Source: Platerodrilus igneus (taxonomy: Eukaryota > Arthropoda > Insecta > Coleoptera > Lycidae). Taken from it: a stretch of 64,000 bases of DNA. The position numbers and the translations under genes are program-made. Shown here one piece after another: positions 46,590-57,264 of the stretch (position 1 is its first letter; every line of letters begins with the position of its first letter). Under the pieces are notes generated by a model, which was given only the letters and a program-made list of their open reading frames with translations, was not told the DNA's origin and searched no databases. The stretch spans positions 2,108,001 through 2,172,000 of the forward strand of contig JARFIW010000966.1 in assembly GCA_036346225.1 (NCBI GenBank), read 5' to 3'.

Positions 46590-46969
46590 TTACGGCTAGG
46601 ACCGCTAAAAAGCACCATTCCATACTTTCTTTATAAGTGTAGCACATCGCGCACTTTTTTGTCGGATAATTAAATTTTTGTTTATGTAGGCCTTTACACT
46701 TTCGCTTATTTAAACATCTAATACGATTGATTAACCACTTTCGATTATTCTAACGGAGACCACCATACATCCCGCCGCACCGTTTTTTTTAATCCAACGA
46801 TCCTATGGGCTTCCACGCACTAACACCTGACGTATCTTTCCTACTATTTGTTAAACAAAAACTACCGGTATCGCCATTGTGAACGTAAACAGATGTTTGT
46901 GAGTGTGTACGAGAGTATGTAACCATATACATTAATCAGTCTAAGCTATTTTATTTAGTCCACGAAAAC

Positions 46970-47183
46970 TACTATTTTTCTAAACCACAATTAATAATCG
47001 CCTTTATAGGTTTAACATTTCTACCATTACCCAATGACTGGTGCTACGTACATGGAAACTTAAATTTCTTATTGGAGAGAATTCTTATTCGCCCACGCAC
47101 TGCGGCGTAGTTGCATGTCCATTCCTTTTAGAGGTATATGCTCGTTATAGGTTGTAAGACCCTCGGTTTTACTTAACTACACT
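46970..47183 (-). pseudogene. QLRYG-type frame, element 2 copy
   Basis: On the minus strand the frame reads TTYNEHIPLKGMDMQLR then AWANKNSLQ, a stop, then YVAPVIG. It matches 36181-36366 of element 1 position by position. Other frames of the same DNA do not keep equal similarity. Confidence 0.45.
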
Positions 47184-47240
47184 TCGTGAGACCCCTTTAA
47201 TCTTTTTAATCGTATCTTTCTCGCTTGCTTTTTAATGAGT
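47184..47240 (-). pseudogene. PolB C-terminal scrap
   Basis: On the minus strand it reads SEKDTIKKIKG then VSRSVVK, the basic block also seen at 35740-35795. It is joined directly to the QLRYG region, so the last about 70 codons of PolB plus spacer are deleted here. This is a third deletion endpoint in the same gene. Confidence 0.7.
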
Positions 47241-47252
47241 TTTTCCATTAAA

Positions 47253-47394
47253 AACCAAGTGTGGACCTAGTTTAGATAAAAGGAAAAATTAATCAACCAA
47301 GTGTGGACCTAGGAAAAATTAATTAATAGGTTAGGTCAGCGCCGCGGCGCTGACCTAACCTATTAATTAATTTTTCCTAGGTCCACACTTGGTT
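47253..47394 (+). repeat. AACCAAGTGTGGACCTAG repeat in three copies
   Basis: AACCAAGTGTGGACCTAG occurs directly at 47253-47270 and 47295-47312, and inverted at 47377-47394. The second and third copies are the outer parts of the palindrome. Confidence 0.9.
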
Positions 47395-47398
47395 GATT
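47291..47398. repeat. Perfect 108-bp palindrome
   Basis: 47291-47344 and 47345-47398 are exact reverse complements, 54 bp each, with no spacer. The centre is GCGCCGCGGCGC, inside GTCAGCGCCGCGGCGCTGAC, and TAGGTTAGG-type sequence lies on each side. It lies where the centre of element 2 meets its right arm. Confidence 0.97.
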
Positions 47399-48375
47399 GA
47401 CTGAGTTTTTTCTATCTTCTACGAGGAATCGGAAGTTGACAGACATCGAGCATCTAATTCTCTATTTGGGCGATATCGAGTACTTACCGGTTCTAGAAAT
47501 CATTACGTGCGGCTGACCGCTATGCGAAAGTGTAAAAGCCTACAGAAGCAAAATTTAATTATCAGACGAAAAAGTGCGCGATGTGCTATAGAAAGTATTA
47601 AAAAAATGGTGCTTTGCATCGGTCTTAACAGTAAAAAGGAGAGTGACTTTTTCTTGCAATTACAAGAATAGCAGTAGCGCGGCGAAGGGGTATGCATGTA
47701 TTATACAGCGCATTGTTGCTATAAAATATGTTAGTTTACGAGAAGCTTGAACGTGCACAAATTAAATTTTAATCTATAATTAACCACAGTCGTAAAAATG
47801 GGAAATTAATGGTTAATTTTAATACTGCTAAGCATATACTTTCGCTTGGTGATTCATTTGGAAAATATTCAAGCCCTCTATTTCCTAAAATGTGACGTAG
47901 AAGTTATTTAAAATTAAATTGCTTTATTAGTAAGTATCCTGTAGACAACAAGTTGGTACTTCCTTAATAATGGTTTAAAGTGTTTTTATTAAGTTTTTGG
48001 TTATAGTAGCACTGCATCTTCTACAGCACGACTTGCACACAATTTGCGTGCGTGTGCTACCACCCTTTTGGATTTTTAATATGCACGCGATCCGTATAAC
48101 ATGGAAGACGTTTTCCGGTGTTTCTACTAACTGCATTCGCACCATCGACGATGCGAACCAGGTGCATGCATTGGCGCTAAATGTATTGGACAAGCAGCAA
48201 GGATTATGACATCATTTAGTCCCCCGCTGAATCTTCAACATCGTTCGCTGGTCTTCGGAAACCTTCGGTATGCATTCTATAAGGAATATAAATCAGGTAC
48301 GCTAGAGTAAGCTTTTTAGTTAGTTCGATTACAAGTTTAACCAAAGTCCTATAGTGCGGATTTTGTTTTGTACTA

Positions 48376-48780
48376 AACGTTTTTAAATGCGAGCCCTGTC
48401 ACGTCTACTTTGCCAGGAGGGATGCTCTCAAACGGATCCAGAACAAATGTCGTGGTGTAACATCGTCCACGGTTAAGCTTATACATCCGTCGGCAGCAAA
48501 GTACTTAAACTCTGGGTCTTGCAGTATCGCATTTACGAGAATGGACAACTTACAGCGTGACAAGGAAAAACAGCACGGTATGTCATTAAGCAGTAAACGT
48601 TCAACTCCGCCAGCTGTTAAAGGGTCTTGTACGAAACAACCACGAATTATGTGTAAAGTGTGCGATATGGAGGTGTTAAAGTCTGCACATGTAAACACCA
48701 ACTTTATACCCAATTAATAAAATCAGTTTGTCGGGCGAGGACAACAAAAAGTACATTATTCCTAATAGCACAGCAACCTA
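48376..48780 (+). pseudogene. Zinc-finger to PolB C-terminus fusion, right-arm copy
   Basis: The frame from about 48388 reads FKCEPCHVYFARRDALKR, later SIAFTRMDNLQRDKEKQH, then MCKVCDMEVLKSAH: three fingers equivalent to those at 37522-37956. At about 48690 it jumps to the HQLYTQLI block of the polymerase C-terminus; after a one-base shift the sequence follows SLSGEDNKKY and is cut at 48780. All catalytic PolB parts are absent. No ATG is visible in frame before the first finger. Confidence 0.75.
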
Positions 48781-49073
48781 ATTAAGGTAGGTCAGTAAGC
48801 AATATTTAATTGCTGTTAATTGACTTGCATTTAGCGTACTTTCCTATTGTAATAACCGCATTTGTTTGGAGAAGAAATTATATACAGCTTTCTTAATTAT
48901 TAACCACGCGATGATTACGTAAAAGTCGACCTTCCCATCCACATATTTAAAACCCATTACATTCGAATGTATTTACATTATTCTCATTTGCTAGGTTAAC
49001 GATAATATGTCTTATTGACCGAAAACACGTTTCCTCTCTTTTTAAACAACACATTAATCTTTTTTTGTTGCAG

Positions 49074-49178
49074 GTTAAACTACTTGGATTCGACTACACA
49101 CAGGAAATAATGTTATACTTAGTAAAATTGCATTCTATAAGTTTATTAAACTGTAAATTGGATAAAATAAATTATTAA
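49074..49178 (+). pseudogene. Possible terminal exon, right-arm copy
   Basis: Acceptor-like TTTTTTTGTTGCAG ends at 49073. The 34 codons that follow (VKLLGFDYTQEIM ... LDKINY) end in TAA at 49176-49178. No donor or upstream exon could be assigned. Confidence 0.35.
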
Positions 49179-49984
49179 ATTTTTGCATGCTTAATTTATG
49201 TTAATACTGCTACGTGTTTGGTTAAAGGATTGTAGATATTAAAAAGGAGAGGTGATTAGAAATTGATCTTGGTACAAAATCTTAAAATCAGGGTAGCTCC
49301 CTTAGGGATGGTGCAATCTAAAAAATTCCTAGAAATTTGGGTAGCTGAGAAAAATCTAATGTTAATTAATACCAAACAAGATAGGTTTATCTCGAAAGAT
49401 GCATTGGTTAGACAAAGAAAACTATTTGTTAGTTTTGCTTATAGAGCAAAGAGCAAAATTTAGAGGTTCCGGACTTTAAAGGGGTATAACTTTGCAGGGC
49501 GTGGTCCGATTTTAAATCTGTTTGCAGATTCGGATTCTACATAAAATTCTAGACTAATTTAATGTGTCGCATGTATAAAAATGTTTAACACTTGTTAGAA
49601 ATCGCTTCCGGTAAAAAATCTTAAAATGAGGGTAGCTCCCTGGGGGATGATGATATCTAAAAAATTATTAGAAATTCGGGTATCTGAGAAAATTCTAATA
49701 TTAATTGATACCAAACAAGATAGGTTTATCTCGAAAGATGAAAAATGGTTAGTCGAAGAAAACTCTTTGGTCCAGAATGTTAGCGGAAAAAAATCTTAAA
49801 AATAGGTTTATCTCGTGTGTGGAAATGAGGATGCTCATTTATCTCGAAAGATGAAAAATTTAAGATATATTTATCTCGAAAGATGAAAAATGGTTAGTCG
49901 AAGAAAACTTTTTGGTCCAGATGTGTGTGGAAATGAGGGATTCTGGTGGAAATGAGGTTCCAGTATTGCCAATTATGCTCTACT

Positions 49985-50122
49985 AAGCTCTTAATAATTA
50001 ATAACATTGGTGTAAAAATTAATAGTGATAATAATAATAACAATATTCGGCAAATATCTAAGTGTTGGGGTATCTTGATAACCGTCAGGTTGCTTAACCC
50101 CCTTCGCGATTATTGGTGAAAT

Positions 50123-50173
<51 letters not shown>

Positions 50174-50175
50174 AT
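49985..50175 (+). repeat. RTE-tailed repeat core and (TA)n
   Basis: 50045-50125 carries the AAGTGTTGGGGTATCTTGAT and GGTTGCTTAACCCCCTTC blocks of the non-autonomous family. A (TA)n tract (50125-50175) follows and borders the next element. Confidence 0.75.
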
Positions 50176-51597
50176 TGACGTGACGAAAGGTCACGGGAGG
50201 TCATTGAAACCCAATTTTTGCAAATAAATCCCACCAAAATATGAAAGAATCTAAAAAAAAACGAAATTTCCGTAAATTTATGGTTACGCCTTGTATAATA
50301 CAAGCGTATTTTTATTAAGCGACAAATGCAATTGTGCGTGAATAAATAATTACCCTGTATGATATAAGTGAATTGTAAATAAATAGCAAATAACGTAGCT
50401 GTATATGTAAAAAATAATTAATTGTAAGATACCTTAAAAACGGATTCAATGGGAACGCAACTCGATCATTTTAAGATAAATACAAAGCCATTTATTTTCA
50501 CTTATTAATTATCAATACATTTTTGATAAAAATGCTTTTTATTTATTGTAAATAACATAGGATAGTGCTAGTTTTATGCAGTTTCCTTAAGAAACTAAAC
50601 CTTGTTTAAAAATAACACAATTTTAATATTAATTTTGTGTACTAAAACACGAAAGCAAATATTTTCTATAAAATGCAACCACTTTTGCATTAAAAAGCAA
50701 TTAAAGTTTAGATTAATTACCCTGTGGGTTACATAAATTTATTTTGAAAAATCCCATCAAAATTCATAAAATAACTGATAAAAGTTATTTATTCCTTTGA
50801 CAATTACTAGATTAGTATGCGACGCCACAATAATCGTATATGTGTTACAGTAGGACAAGGTAATAAACGCCGCGATTTTAGATGCTAATGGGCTTTTTGG
50901 GGATATCTTGCATCATAATGTTCCATACTTTTCTACTACATTCTGGAAATAGATAAATTAGTATATATAAGGAAGCATTTATTAAAAGCATTCATTCAGT
51001 CTATTCTTAAATTTGATCGCAAGATATTATTTTGATTTAAGTCGCGAGTTGTTCCTTTGCGAAGATAATATTTGAAATATGCAGTGCGCATATTGTAGTA
51101 TAATAATCACATTGTTACAGTGAATATAGAAGTAATGTTTTAAACGCAAATTACATAAAAATGGAAATTATTAAATACTACGAAGAGGGAAATTCTTCAA
51201 TATAACGCTATTTTTAAAATTCTATTAAATAATTGAAAGGAAGATATGAGCAAATATAAAAATTTGCAACTGCTGTTTCTAAATAGAGATTTTATACATC
51301 ATCTTGTAAGCGGATTTGGACGTCAATTTAAAATAAGAAGATATTTAATTACGAATTGGATGAAGGAACTCTTCGCGAATTCGCAAGTATAATTTTTTTG
51401 TATCTGATATTTTGAATTATGTCTTTTAGTTTAAGATAGTTTTAGGTAGTCCTAATATTTTTTTTTGTAAAGGATTTTTACCAGGAAAGTTTGTGTTCAG
51501 GATTTGAAACATTCTGATCTTTTAATAGATTATATGTCAAGGATTTTTTGGCCAAACAACCCTTGCAAGCGAGGAAATAAACAAAGTCAGGTAAAAT

Positions 51598-51690
51598 AGG
51601 GTAGACTATTGCGCACAGATAGTGAAAGGTGTGGGCTGTGAGAATTTCAGGGAAATGTGTAGGTTAGCTCGGAATAGCAAGAATGTAAGT
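51598..51690 (+). mobile_element. RTE-like LINE 3' tail
   Basis: ACTATTGCGCACAGATAGTG, GTGGGCTGTGAGAATTTCAG and GGGAAATGTGTAGGTTAGCT match the tails of the other LINE copies. It is heavily 5'-truncated and followed by a (TA)n tract at 51712-51773. Confidence 0.75.
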
Positions 51691-51711
51691 ACGCGTCCAT
51701 AATAGTATCTA

Positions 51712-51712
51712 A

Positions 51713-51773
<61 letters not shown>
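51712..51773 (+). repeat. (TA)n microsatellite
   Basis: Nearly pure AT dinucleotide with short TATTATAT interruptions. Confidence 0.95.
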
Positions 51774-51775
<2 letters not shown>

Positions 51776-53694
51776 AAGCTGTGAGTACGAGTGCCACTAT
51801 TTAATGTGGTGACTAAGGTGCAGCAAACTTTTCTTTTCTTTGTCTGGCTAACTCGACGGATATTATACTGCAATTTACAAAGGAAATGATACAGCAATAT
51901 GAAGAAATATATATACATTCAAAAACATTTTTATTTCATAGAAAAGAATATAGAATAGTTTACGACTTAAGTTCATATATAAGTTTATTCCTAAATTATT
52001 ACTAAAATAATCCTTACCTAATTTTTGTTAAAATTTACAAAACCCAAATCTTTTTTCTTGTGAATAATCTACCTATCTTTCACTACCCCGTTCCTGAGTA
52101 TAATTAGCCAATGATGATGCACAGATAACTTAGTAAAGGTTAAAATGCTTCGAACTCTGAGCTCAAAATTAGCTGGGAATTATCCGCTCAAAAAAATGGT
52201 TATATGATTAAGAACTTATTCTAGCTTACAAATACAAACAAAGAAATATCCAAATTTTATACTTGCAAAAAATAGCGCATATCAATACCTCATTTCCATT
52301 ATCATCAACGGTATTAAATACTTACTGTTCTCATCTTAAATCTTCATTTAGAATATTGGTACGCAATCATTTAAATTAAACAGTAGCTCTCGTATCGGGA
52401 TTATTTATGTCGAAGATCGTTCAATTTTGTAGTATAAGACTAATTATTCTTCACAATTTATGCAAAGTTCTCTGTTACTTGCATAACTCCAACTAACTAC
52501 TCCAAGCTTATGTTTCATGTCGCAAAATAACTTAAGGAATGGAACTCTGCTCTAATATTTCATGTTATTTGACTTTAGAAAATAGCAAATTTTTTACTCA
52601 AAAGTTGCATCTTAAATTCAAATACTGTATACATGCCGAATACTGAATCTCGGATCAATTTATACTCAAACTTGGATGCTCGATTTCGTTAAATGAAATA
52701 AACGTCACATACTGTTTGGTTTAGGGAAGAATAAATCCTCATTCTTATTTAGATCCGGTTTATGTACAACAATTATCTACAAACGTTATTTTCCAGAGTT
52801 ATCCCGATTTATTCTCGAGCGTCCGCCACCGTTAATGTAAGAATTTACACCAATTCGCGATTTAAAAATCTAATGTGTCAATTGTCGTAATTAATGATTA
52901 TCGTAAAAGCGTCGTTTATCATCTTCTAACGCACGGAGTTAATGTGGTGTCTCTTTCCCTCGTATTATACATAGGGAGCTATTAAAAAGATTTCTTATCC
53001 ATTTTATTGAATTTTAATATCTGCACATGTTCTTCGAATCGGCGTTTATTCATTTATACAAACAATCAACCTATTCAATGACTTTTAAAAACATTTCTTA
53101 GTAGAAATGTCGTATTCGAAAAAATTCTAGAAAAATGAATTTAATTACAAAATAGAGGCTCACAACTGCGTTCCCTATACTTTGCAAATGCAATAAAATT
53201 TGCATGGCTTTGTATTCTAACAGGGTACGGATGTATATTTTATAAACGCGTTTTAAGGTATCCAGAGAGCAATTATTTTTACATACACGGCTTAAATAAA
53301 ATTGATTGGTTTTTGTATTTGCGTCTTAGAACGAATACTCCTTTTCAGTAATTATATAAACACGGAAAAGGGTATTTTGTTTTAACGCATATGAAATAAA
53401 TGGATTTACTTTTGTATCTTAAATAAAGCTCGTTTTTAAGAAATCTTTAAACGATTGAAATTAATTAACTTACAAATTGGGCTTTTAAGTTTAGATTCAT
53501 TTTACGATCCTTACAATAAATGCAATACATGGAATTTCATAATTTAAGAGCTTTTAAGTCTAGTTATACGCTTGTATTTATACAGGGTAGACAATTAAAT
53601 ATTTGGAAATTCTACTTCTTCCGTTTTCTTCTTTTGGGTGGTAATTATTTATAAAATTTGGGTTTCAATGACATCTTGTGACCTCTTTATCACA

Positions 53695-53695
<1 letters not shown>

Positions 53696-53740
<45 letters not shown>

Positions 53741-56300
53741 CGTGTAACTAGTTAGCTAATTGTAAATACATAAGGGCATAAATTAAACTGGGATTTAAAG
53801 TAGCAACGTATTAGAAAATCAGGTTAGGCAGTTAGATAATTATGATATTTGAAATAATCAATTTAGAGCATAGTCAACGTATAATAATGTAGGGTTAATT
53901 TAATTTTAGTTATATGTATGTAGGAATGACGTAGCATAGTATTTAGTGTAAGATAGGGCGATAAAGAATTAAAACGAGAAAAAAATACCACTTCCAATTT
54001 TAGTGAGGTATTATACGAAAACCATAAAAGCTTTGCATGTTCGTTAAAATAGGATTATTATTTTCAAGGGTAAAACCAGAAAACGTTTGAAAGCAAAATA
54101 AAAGGGGAAGATATTTCAAGATAAACAAGCTTTAATATGTTACAAGAAGTAAAAGACCGTTGGGTGTTAGCGTAGTCAATATACAACGAGGACAAAACGG
54201 AAAACACATAAGTAAGACAAAGAAGCAGTATGTTTGTTAAGATATAGATTTCTCATTATGAAGATAGTATTGTAAGGAAGATAGAAACAACTGTCATTGA
54301 GGAACAAAGAAGGAGCAGAAACGTATGAATACGAGTGAGAAACAAATATTTAATCATGGAAAGAGTATAGTAGGGAAACGACTTATGTTAAACGGGGGAA
54401 AATAATCAATAACTTCTAAGAATGTTAGAAACAGACGCGCATTGATGAAAAGCAAGGGAAAGGAATTAAGCGAAGTGATTGGATTAGGCAGGTATACGTG
54501 CGACAAGTTTGAATTAGGTAGGGCAGATATTAAGCTTGTGGAAACATATATGTGAAATGGAGTTCTATGAACAAGAGAGATGAAAAGATGTTTGTTTGAA
54601 TTTGAAGGCGGGGATGTATTCAGAATCGATAAACAGTAGAGGCTAGTTTCGCAAAATTTGAAGTGACAGTTGGCAGGTGTAAATGGATTACCGGGTATTT
54701 TAGCGTGTTTGTGATGAGAATTCAAGCTAAACAAAAAGTCGTTAGAGCTTTTAGTGAGAATATTGAGACGGTTAAACAAACAATTTTTCAGAAATGTAAA
54801 ACAATTGCTATTTTTACGTGGAATAGTTCTTGTACGTCAACATTTGTACGTGTAAATTAGAAATAGGGAGGTGCAGCGGGTAGCGGTCCCTTAACTTTTC
54901 TTCAGTCACTCGCGTTTACTGTTAGTGACATTATGTAAGTTAGTGCAGTATGATGACAAGTTAAGTAAAAAGCTAATAAAGCAAGTTAAGCGAAGAGTAA
55001 AATTTTGTATGTAAGAACAAAGATTTATTATTGTGGTTTTGGAATGCACAAAACTGAGTAACAATTGGAAGTATTTGATGGTGAAGGTGACGATTTTTTG
55101 TTAATTTATTTTGGAATACGAAGAGTAAATTTTGGAAAGTAGATGCTCATGGTTTTATTGTAAATGAAGATAGTTTGGGATAGCAGCAGGCATAGAAGGA
55201 TGGTGATTCAACAGGGGAGCTGTTTTATAAACTAGTGCCATACTGGATGTCACCATCTTAAAGGGCTGGTTGACAGACAACGTTTGCAGAATAGTTACCA
55301 GGTATGCCATTGTTTAAAAACATTGAGTGGTGAATATTTTCTATGTTTTTTTTTATTTTTTGTGTTTCGTATTCGATATATTTAATGAACTGAAAATTTA
55401 TGAGACTTGAAATGAAAATAAAATTTATTTAGGTAGTCAAGAATAATTAATTTACAGATAACCAGGCTATGTTGTAAAGAAGTAGAGGAGGCTTATTTAA
55501 TTTTTTTGCAGTGGGGTAAAATTGCACTCACATTTAACGAGCTTTACTATGAGCTCATGATAAGACAAAGGGTTTAACGGAAGGTATGAGGAACGCCCTC
55601 TTACTTTAATAAAATATTTGTTCGAATAAGGTTATCGAATTAAAATTCTTTTGAAACGAAATTGTGGACATTACCAAAAATACGAATGTACATAAGGAAA
55701 GATGTTTTGAAATTGTAATATGTATTTCATGTAAATAGAGTGTGATGTATTTTGTGAATTGCGTTATTTTGAGTGTATGATTGTAGGGTGTGAATTTCTA
55801 TTAGGTTTCAGCATAGACGCAGTGAGCGGGAGTTTTAGATCCAGCGTTAACAGGTAAGTGTCTGTGTTGGTTTTAAAAGGTTTTGGTAGATTTAAGAATT
55901 AAGTGAGGAGCAGCTATTATTTAACTAAGGAGCTTAAGTCTGTAATTTGGTCGATAGGAAATGTTTCGAAAAATTATATTTTTAGCAGTTACAAACTACA
56001 TTCTTCCCCTATTAGGAAATATTAGCAACATCCATATTTTATCCATAGCGTCATTGTAGTTACGAATACATATTTTGATAGTGACAACAGGGCAATAACA
56101 TGACGTCAGGAATGTTTATAACGAAAATCGTCTTAGAAATTGCAACAACTATAGCAACTATAATGACAGACTCTGAAAGCATAAATTAATTCACTTTTGA
56201 AGTTTAATTTTGCAATGACATACATTCATAGGAGATAAGGTTGTAAGTGTAATTCTGAAGAAACATCGATATGTATTTGAGACAGAAGGAATAAGTGTGG
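53696..56300. other. (TA)n followed by sequence without recognisable gene
   Basis: (TA)n at 53696-53739. The 141-codon minus-strand frame at 54354-54779 is rich in Ser, Asn, Pro and Phe and has no motif. It is the antisense of a purine-rich stretch and probably not a gene. Confidence 0.5.
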
Positions 56301-56472
56301 TATTTTCTGACTCTAAACAGAATGGGCGAGAAAAGCAGGAGTACAGCTGAGATACGCAAATCCAATGAAGGAAACGCTACGTAAAGAATTATTGCTTGTT
56401 TCCGCAGAATATTTGTACACCGAGCGTACTGAAATATATAGAAAACGCTTTGGTTTAGATATTGATGCTTAA
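56300..56472 (+). pseudogene. QLRYAN-family coding repeat, copy 3 (best frame)
   Basis: A continuous frame of more than 45 codons reads KAGVQLRYANPMKETLRK, ELLLVSAEYLYTERTEIYR and RFGLDIDA before TAA at 56470-56472. It is helical and charged, with a plausible natural C-terminus. Copies at 32280 and 40307 share the DNA but have lost the frame. Family unknown; a relation to the QLRYG frame behind PolB is possible but rests on a short motif. Confidence 0.5.
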
Positions 56473-56479
56473 AGTATGG

Positions 56480-57260
56480 GCTTATGGAAATAACTCTCAA
56501 TGTAAATATGACAAACACATTCAAAACCGCTGTTGACACACGTTATGCTACACCTACAATTCATCTCATCAATTATGACTTGACCTTTACCTTTCAGAAT
56601 TTAAATCAAAAAGCGTCATATGCAGTATTTCCATAGTATTTGAAATACAAATTATGCTGCATCCTGTTCTCATATTGAACTTCTAAGGAAAACTTTTCGT
56701 CACAAGTAAACTGTAAGGACTTTGGTCTATATTTGCTAACTTTCACGGTGTTACGTTACGGATATGTAATATCCTCCCACACATAGAGATTTGGATTCCA
56801 ATAAAGGTATTACAACTCTATTGCGAATCAGGATAATAAATTTACTGAACCAAAATTGTTTTTGAACTTCGGAATTTAAAAGCACTTTAATTAAAGATAC
56901 ATTTTTCTCACACTTGAAAGATTTAGGTACTGCATAGTACATAAATTCAAGCAATACACACTATAACTATTCTTATAGGTTTGTTGCGTATTAAAATGTA
57001 GAAGGAAGTAATTTTCTTATACCTTCCATATAAGATTTTTCTAACATATATCTGAAATATGTGAAATTTTTGTAAAATATTACCCTGGGATACACAGATT
57101 TAAGAAATATTTCTCCCGCATTACGATGTAGTGTCTCTAAAGAGCAACGTGTAAAATGTATGCTTATGAAATGTTTTTCAAACTGTTTCATTTCTAAAAC
57201 GCATAACCTAAATTCTTGTTTAGTAACCGGGTTATATAAAAACTAGGACTGTGCAGTAAC
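56480..57260. other. No gene; part of the QLRYAN repeat may extend here
   Basis: CCAAAATTGTTTTTGAACT near 56850-56870 matches 32905-32930. Nothing else was recognised. Confidence 0.45.
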
Positions 57261-57264
57261 TACT

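Larger units (their letters stand above)
43485..49984. mobile_element. 6.5-kb inverted-repeat PolB element (element 2)
   Basis: The ends are AGTAGAGCATAATTGGCAAT at 43485 and its exact complement ending at 49984. Arms of about 2.59 kb (43485-46078 and 47395-49984) are nearly identical in reverse complement; for example their 70-codon frames at 45256-45468 and 47997-48209 differ at one residue. The asymmetric centre (46079-47394) continues the left arm in minus orientation: 5' region, a SINE, a QLRYG frame, a PolB scrap, then a perfect palindrome. The outer 700 bp share blocks with element 1. No target-site duplication is visible (CCTGTG left, AAGCTC right), so one side may have been rearranged after insertion. 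Confidence 0.85.
47395..49984 (+). repeat. Element 2 right arm
   Basis: Plus-strand order is 5' non-coding region (47395-48370), zinc-finger/PolB fusion (48376-48780), spacer, possible exon (49074-49178), and terminal repeat (about 49260-49984). In the terminal repeat, GGGTAGCTCCC and TACCAAACAAGATAGG blocks recur about 340 bp apart, and TTTATCTCGAAAGATG recurs several times. Confidence 0.9.
50176..53695. mobile_element. Non-coding element with long inverted repeats, bounded by (TA)n
   Basis: The left end (GAAAGGTCACGGGAGGTCAT, then GAAACCCAATTTTTGCAAAT) is repeated in inverse at the right end (GGGTTTCAATGACATCTTG, then TGACCTCTTTATCACATC). The similarity continues inward on both sides: AATACAAGCGTAT, then TGTATATGTAAAAA, AAGATACCTTAAAA or GGATACCTTAAAA, GGGAACGCA and AATACAAAGCCAT, over roughly 500 bp. 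Both ends abut (TA)n, at 50125-50175 and 53696-53739. No transposase was found, so it is non-autonomous or dead. It contains a later RTE tail and (TA)n. Confidence 0.7.

Noticed and set aside
47295..47394. Telomeric TTAGG repeat
   Set aside because: Only isolated TTAGGTTAGG-like bases occur next to the palindrome core; there is no tandem array.
43485..49984. Pure assembly artefact from an unsplit hairpin read
   Set aside because: The arms differ by scattered substitutions and small indels, the centre is asymmetric, and a SINE with its own target duplication lies only in the centre. A read artefact would give identical arms. Long-read confirmation is still desirable.
51606..51918. Tyr/Ile-rich frames over (TA)n tracts
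   Set aside because: Translations of the TA microsatellite on either strand; not proteins.
54354..54779. 141-codon minus-strand frame
   Set aside because: It is antisense to a purine-rich stretch and has no motif.
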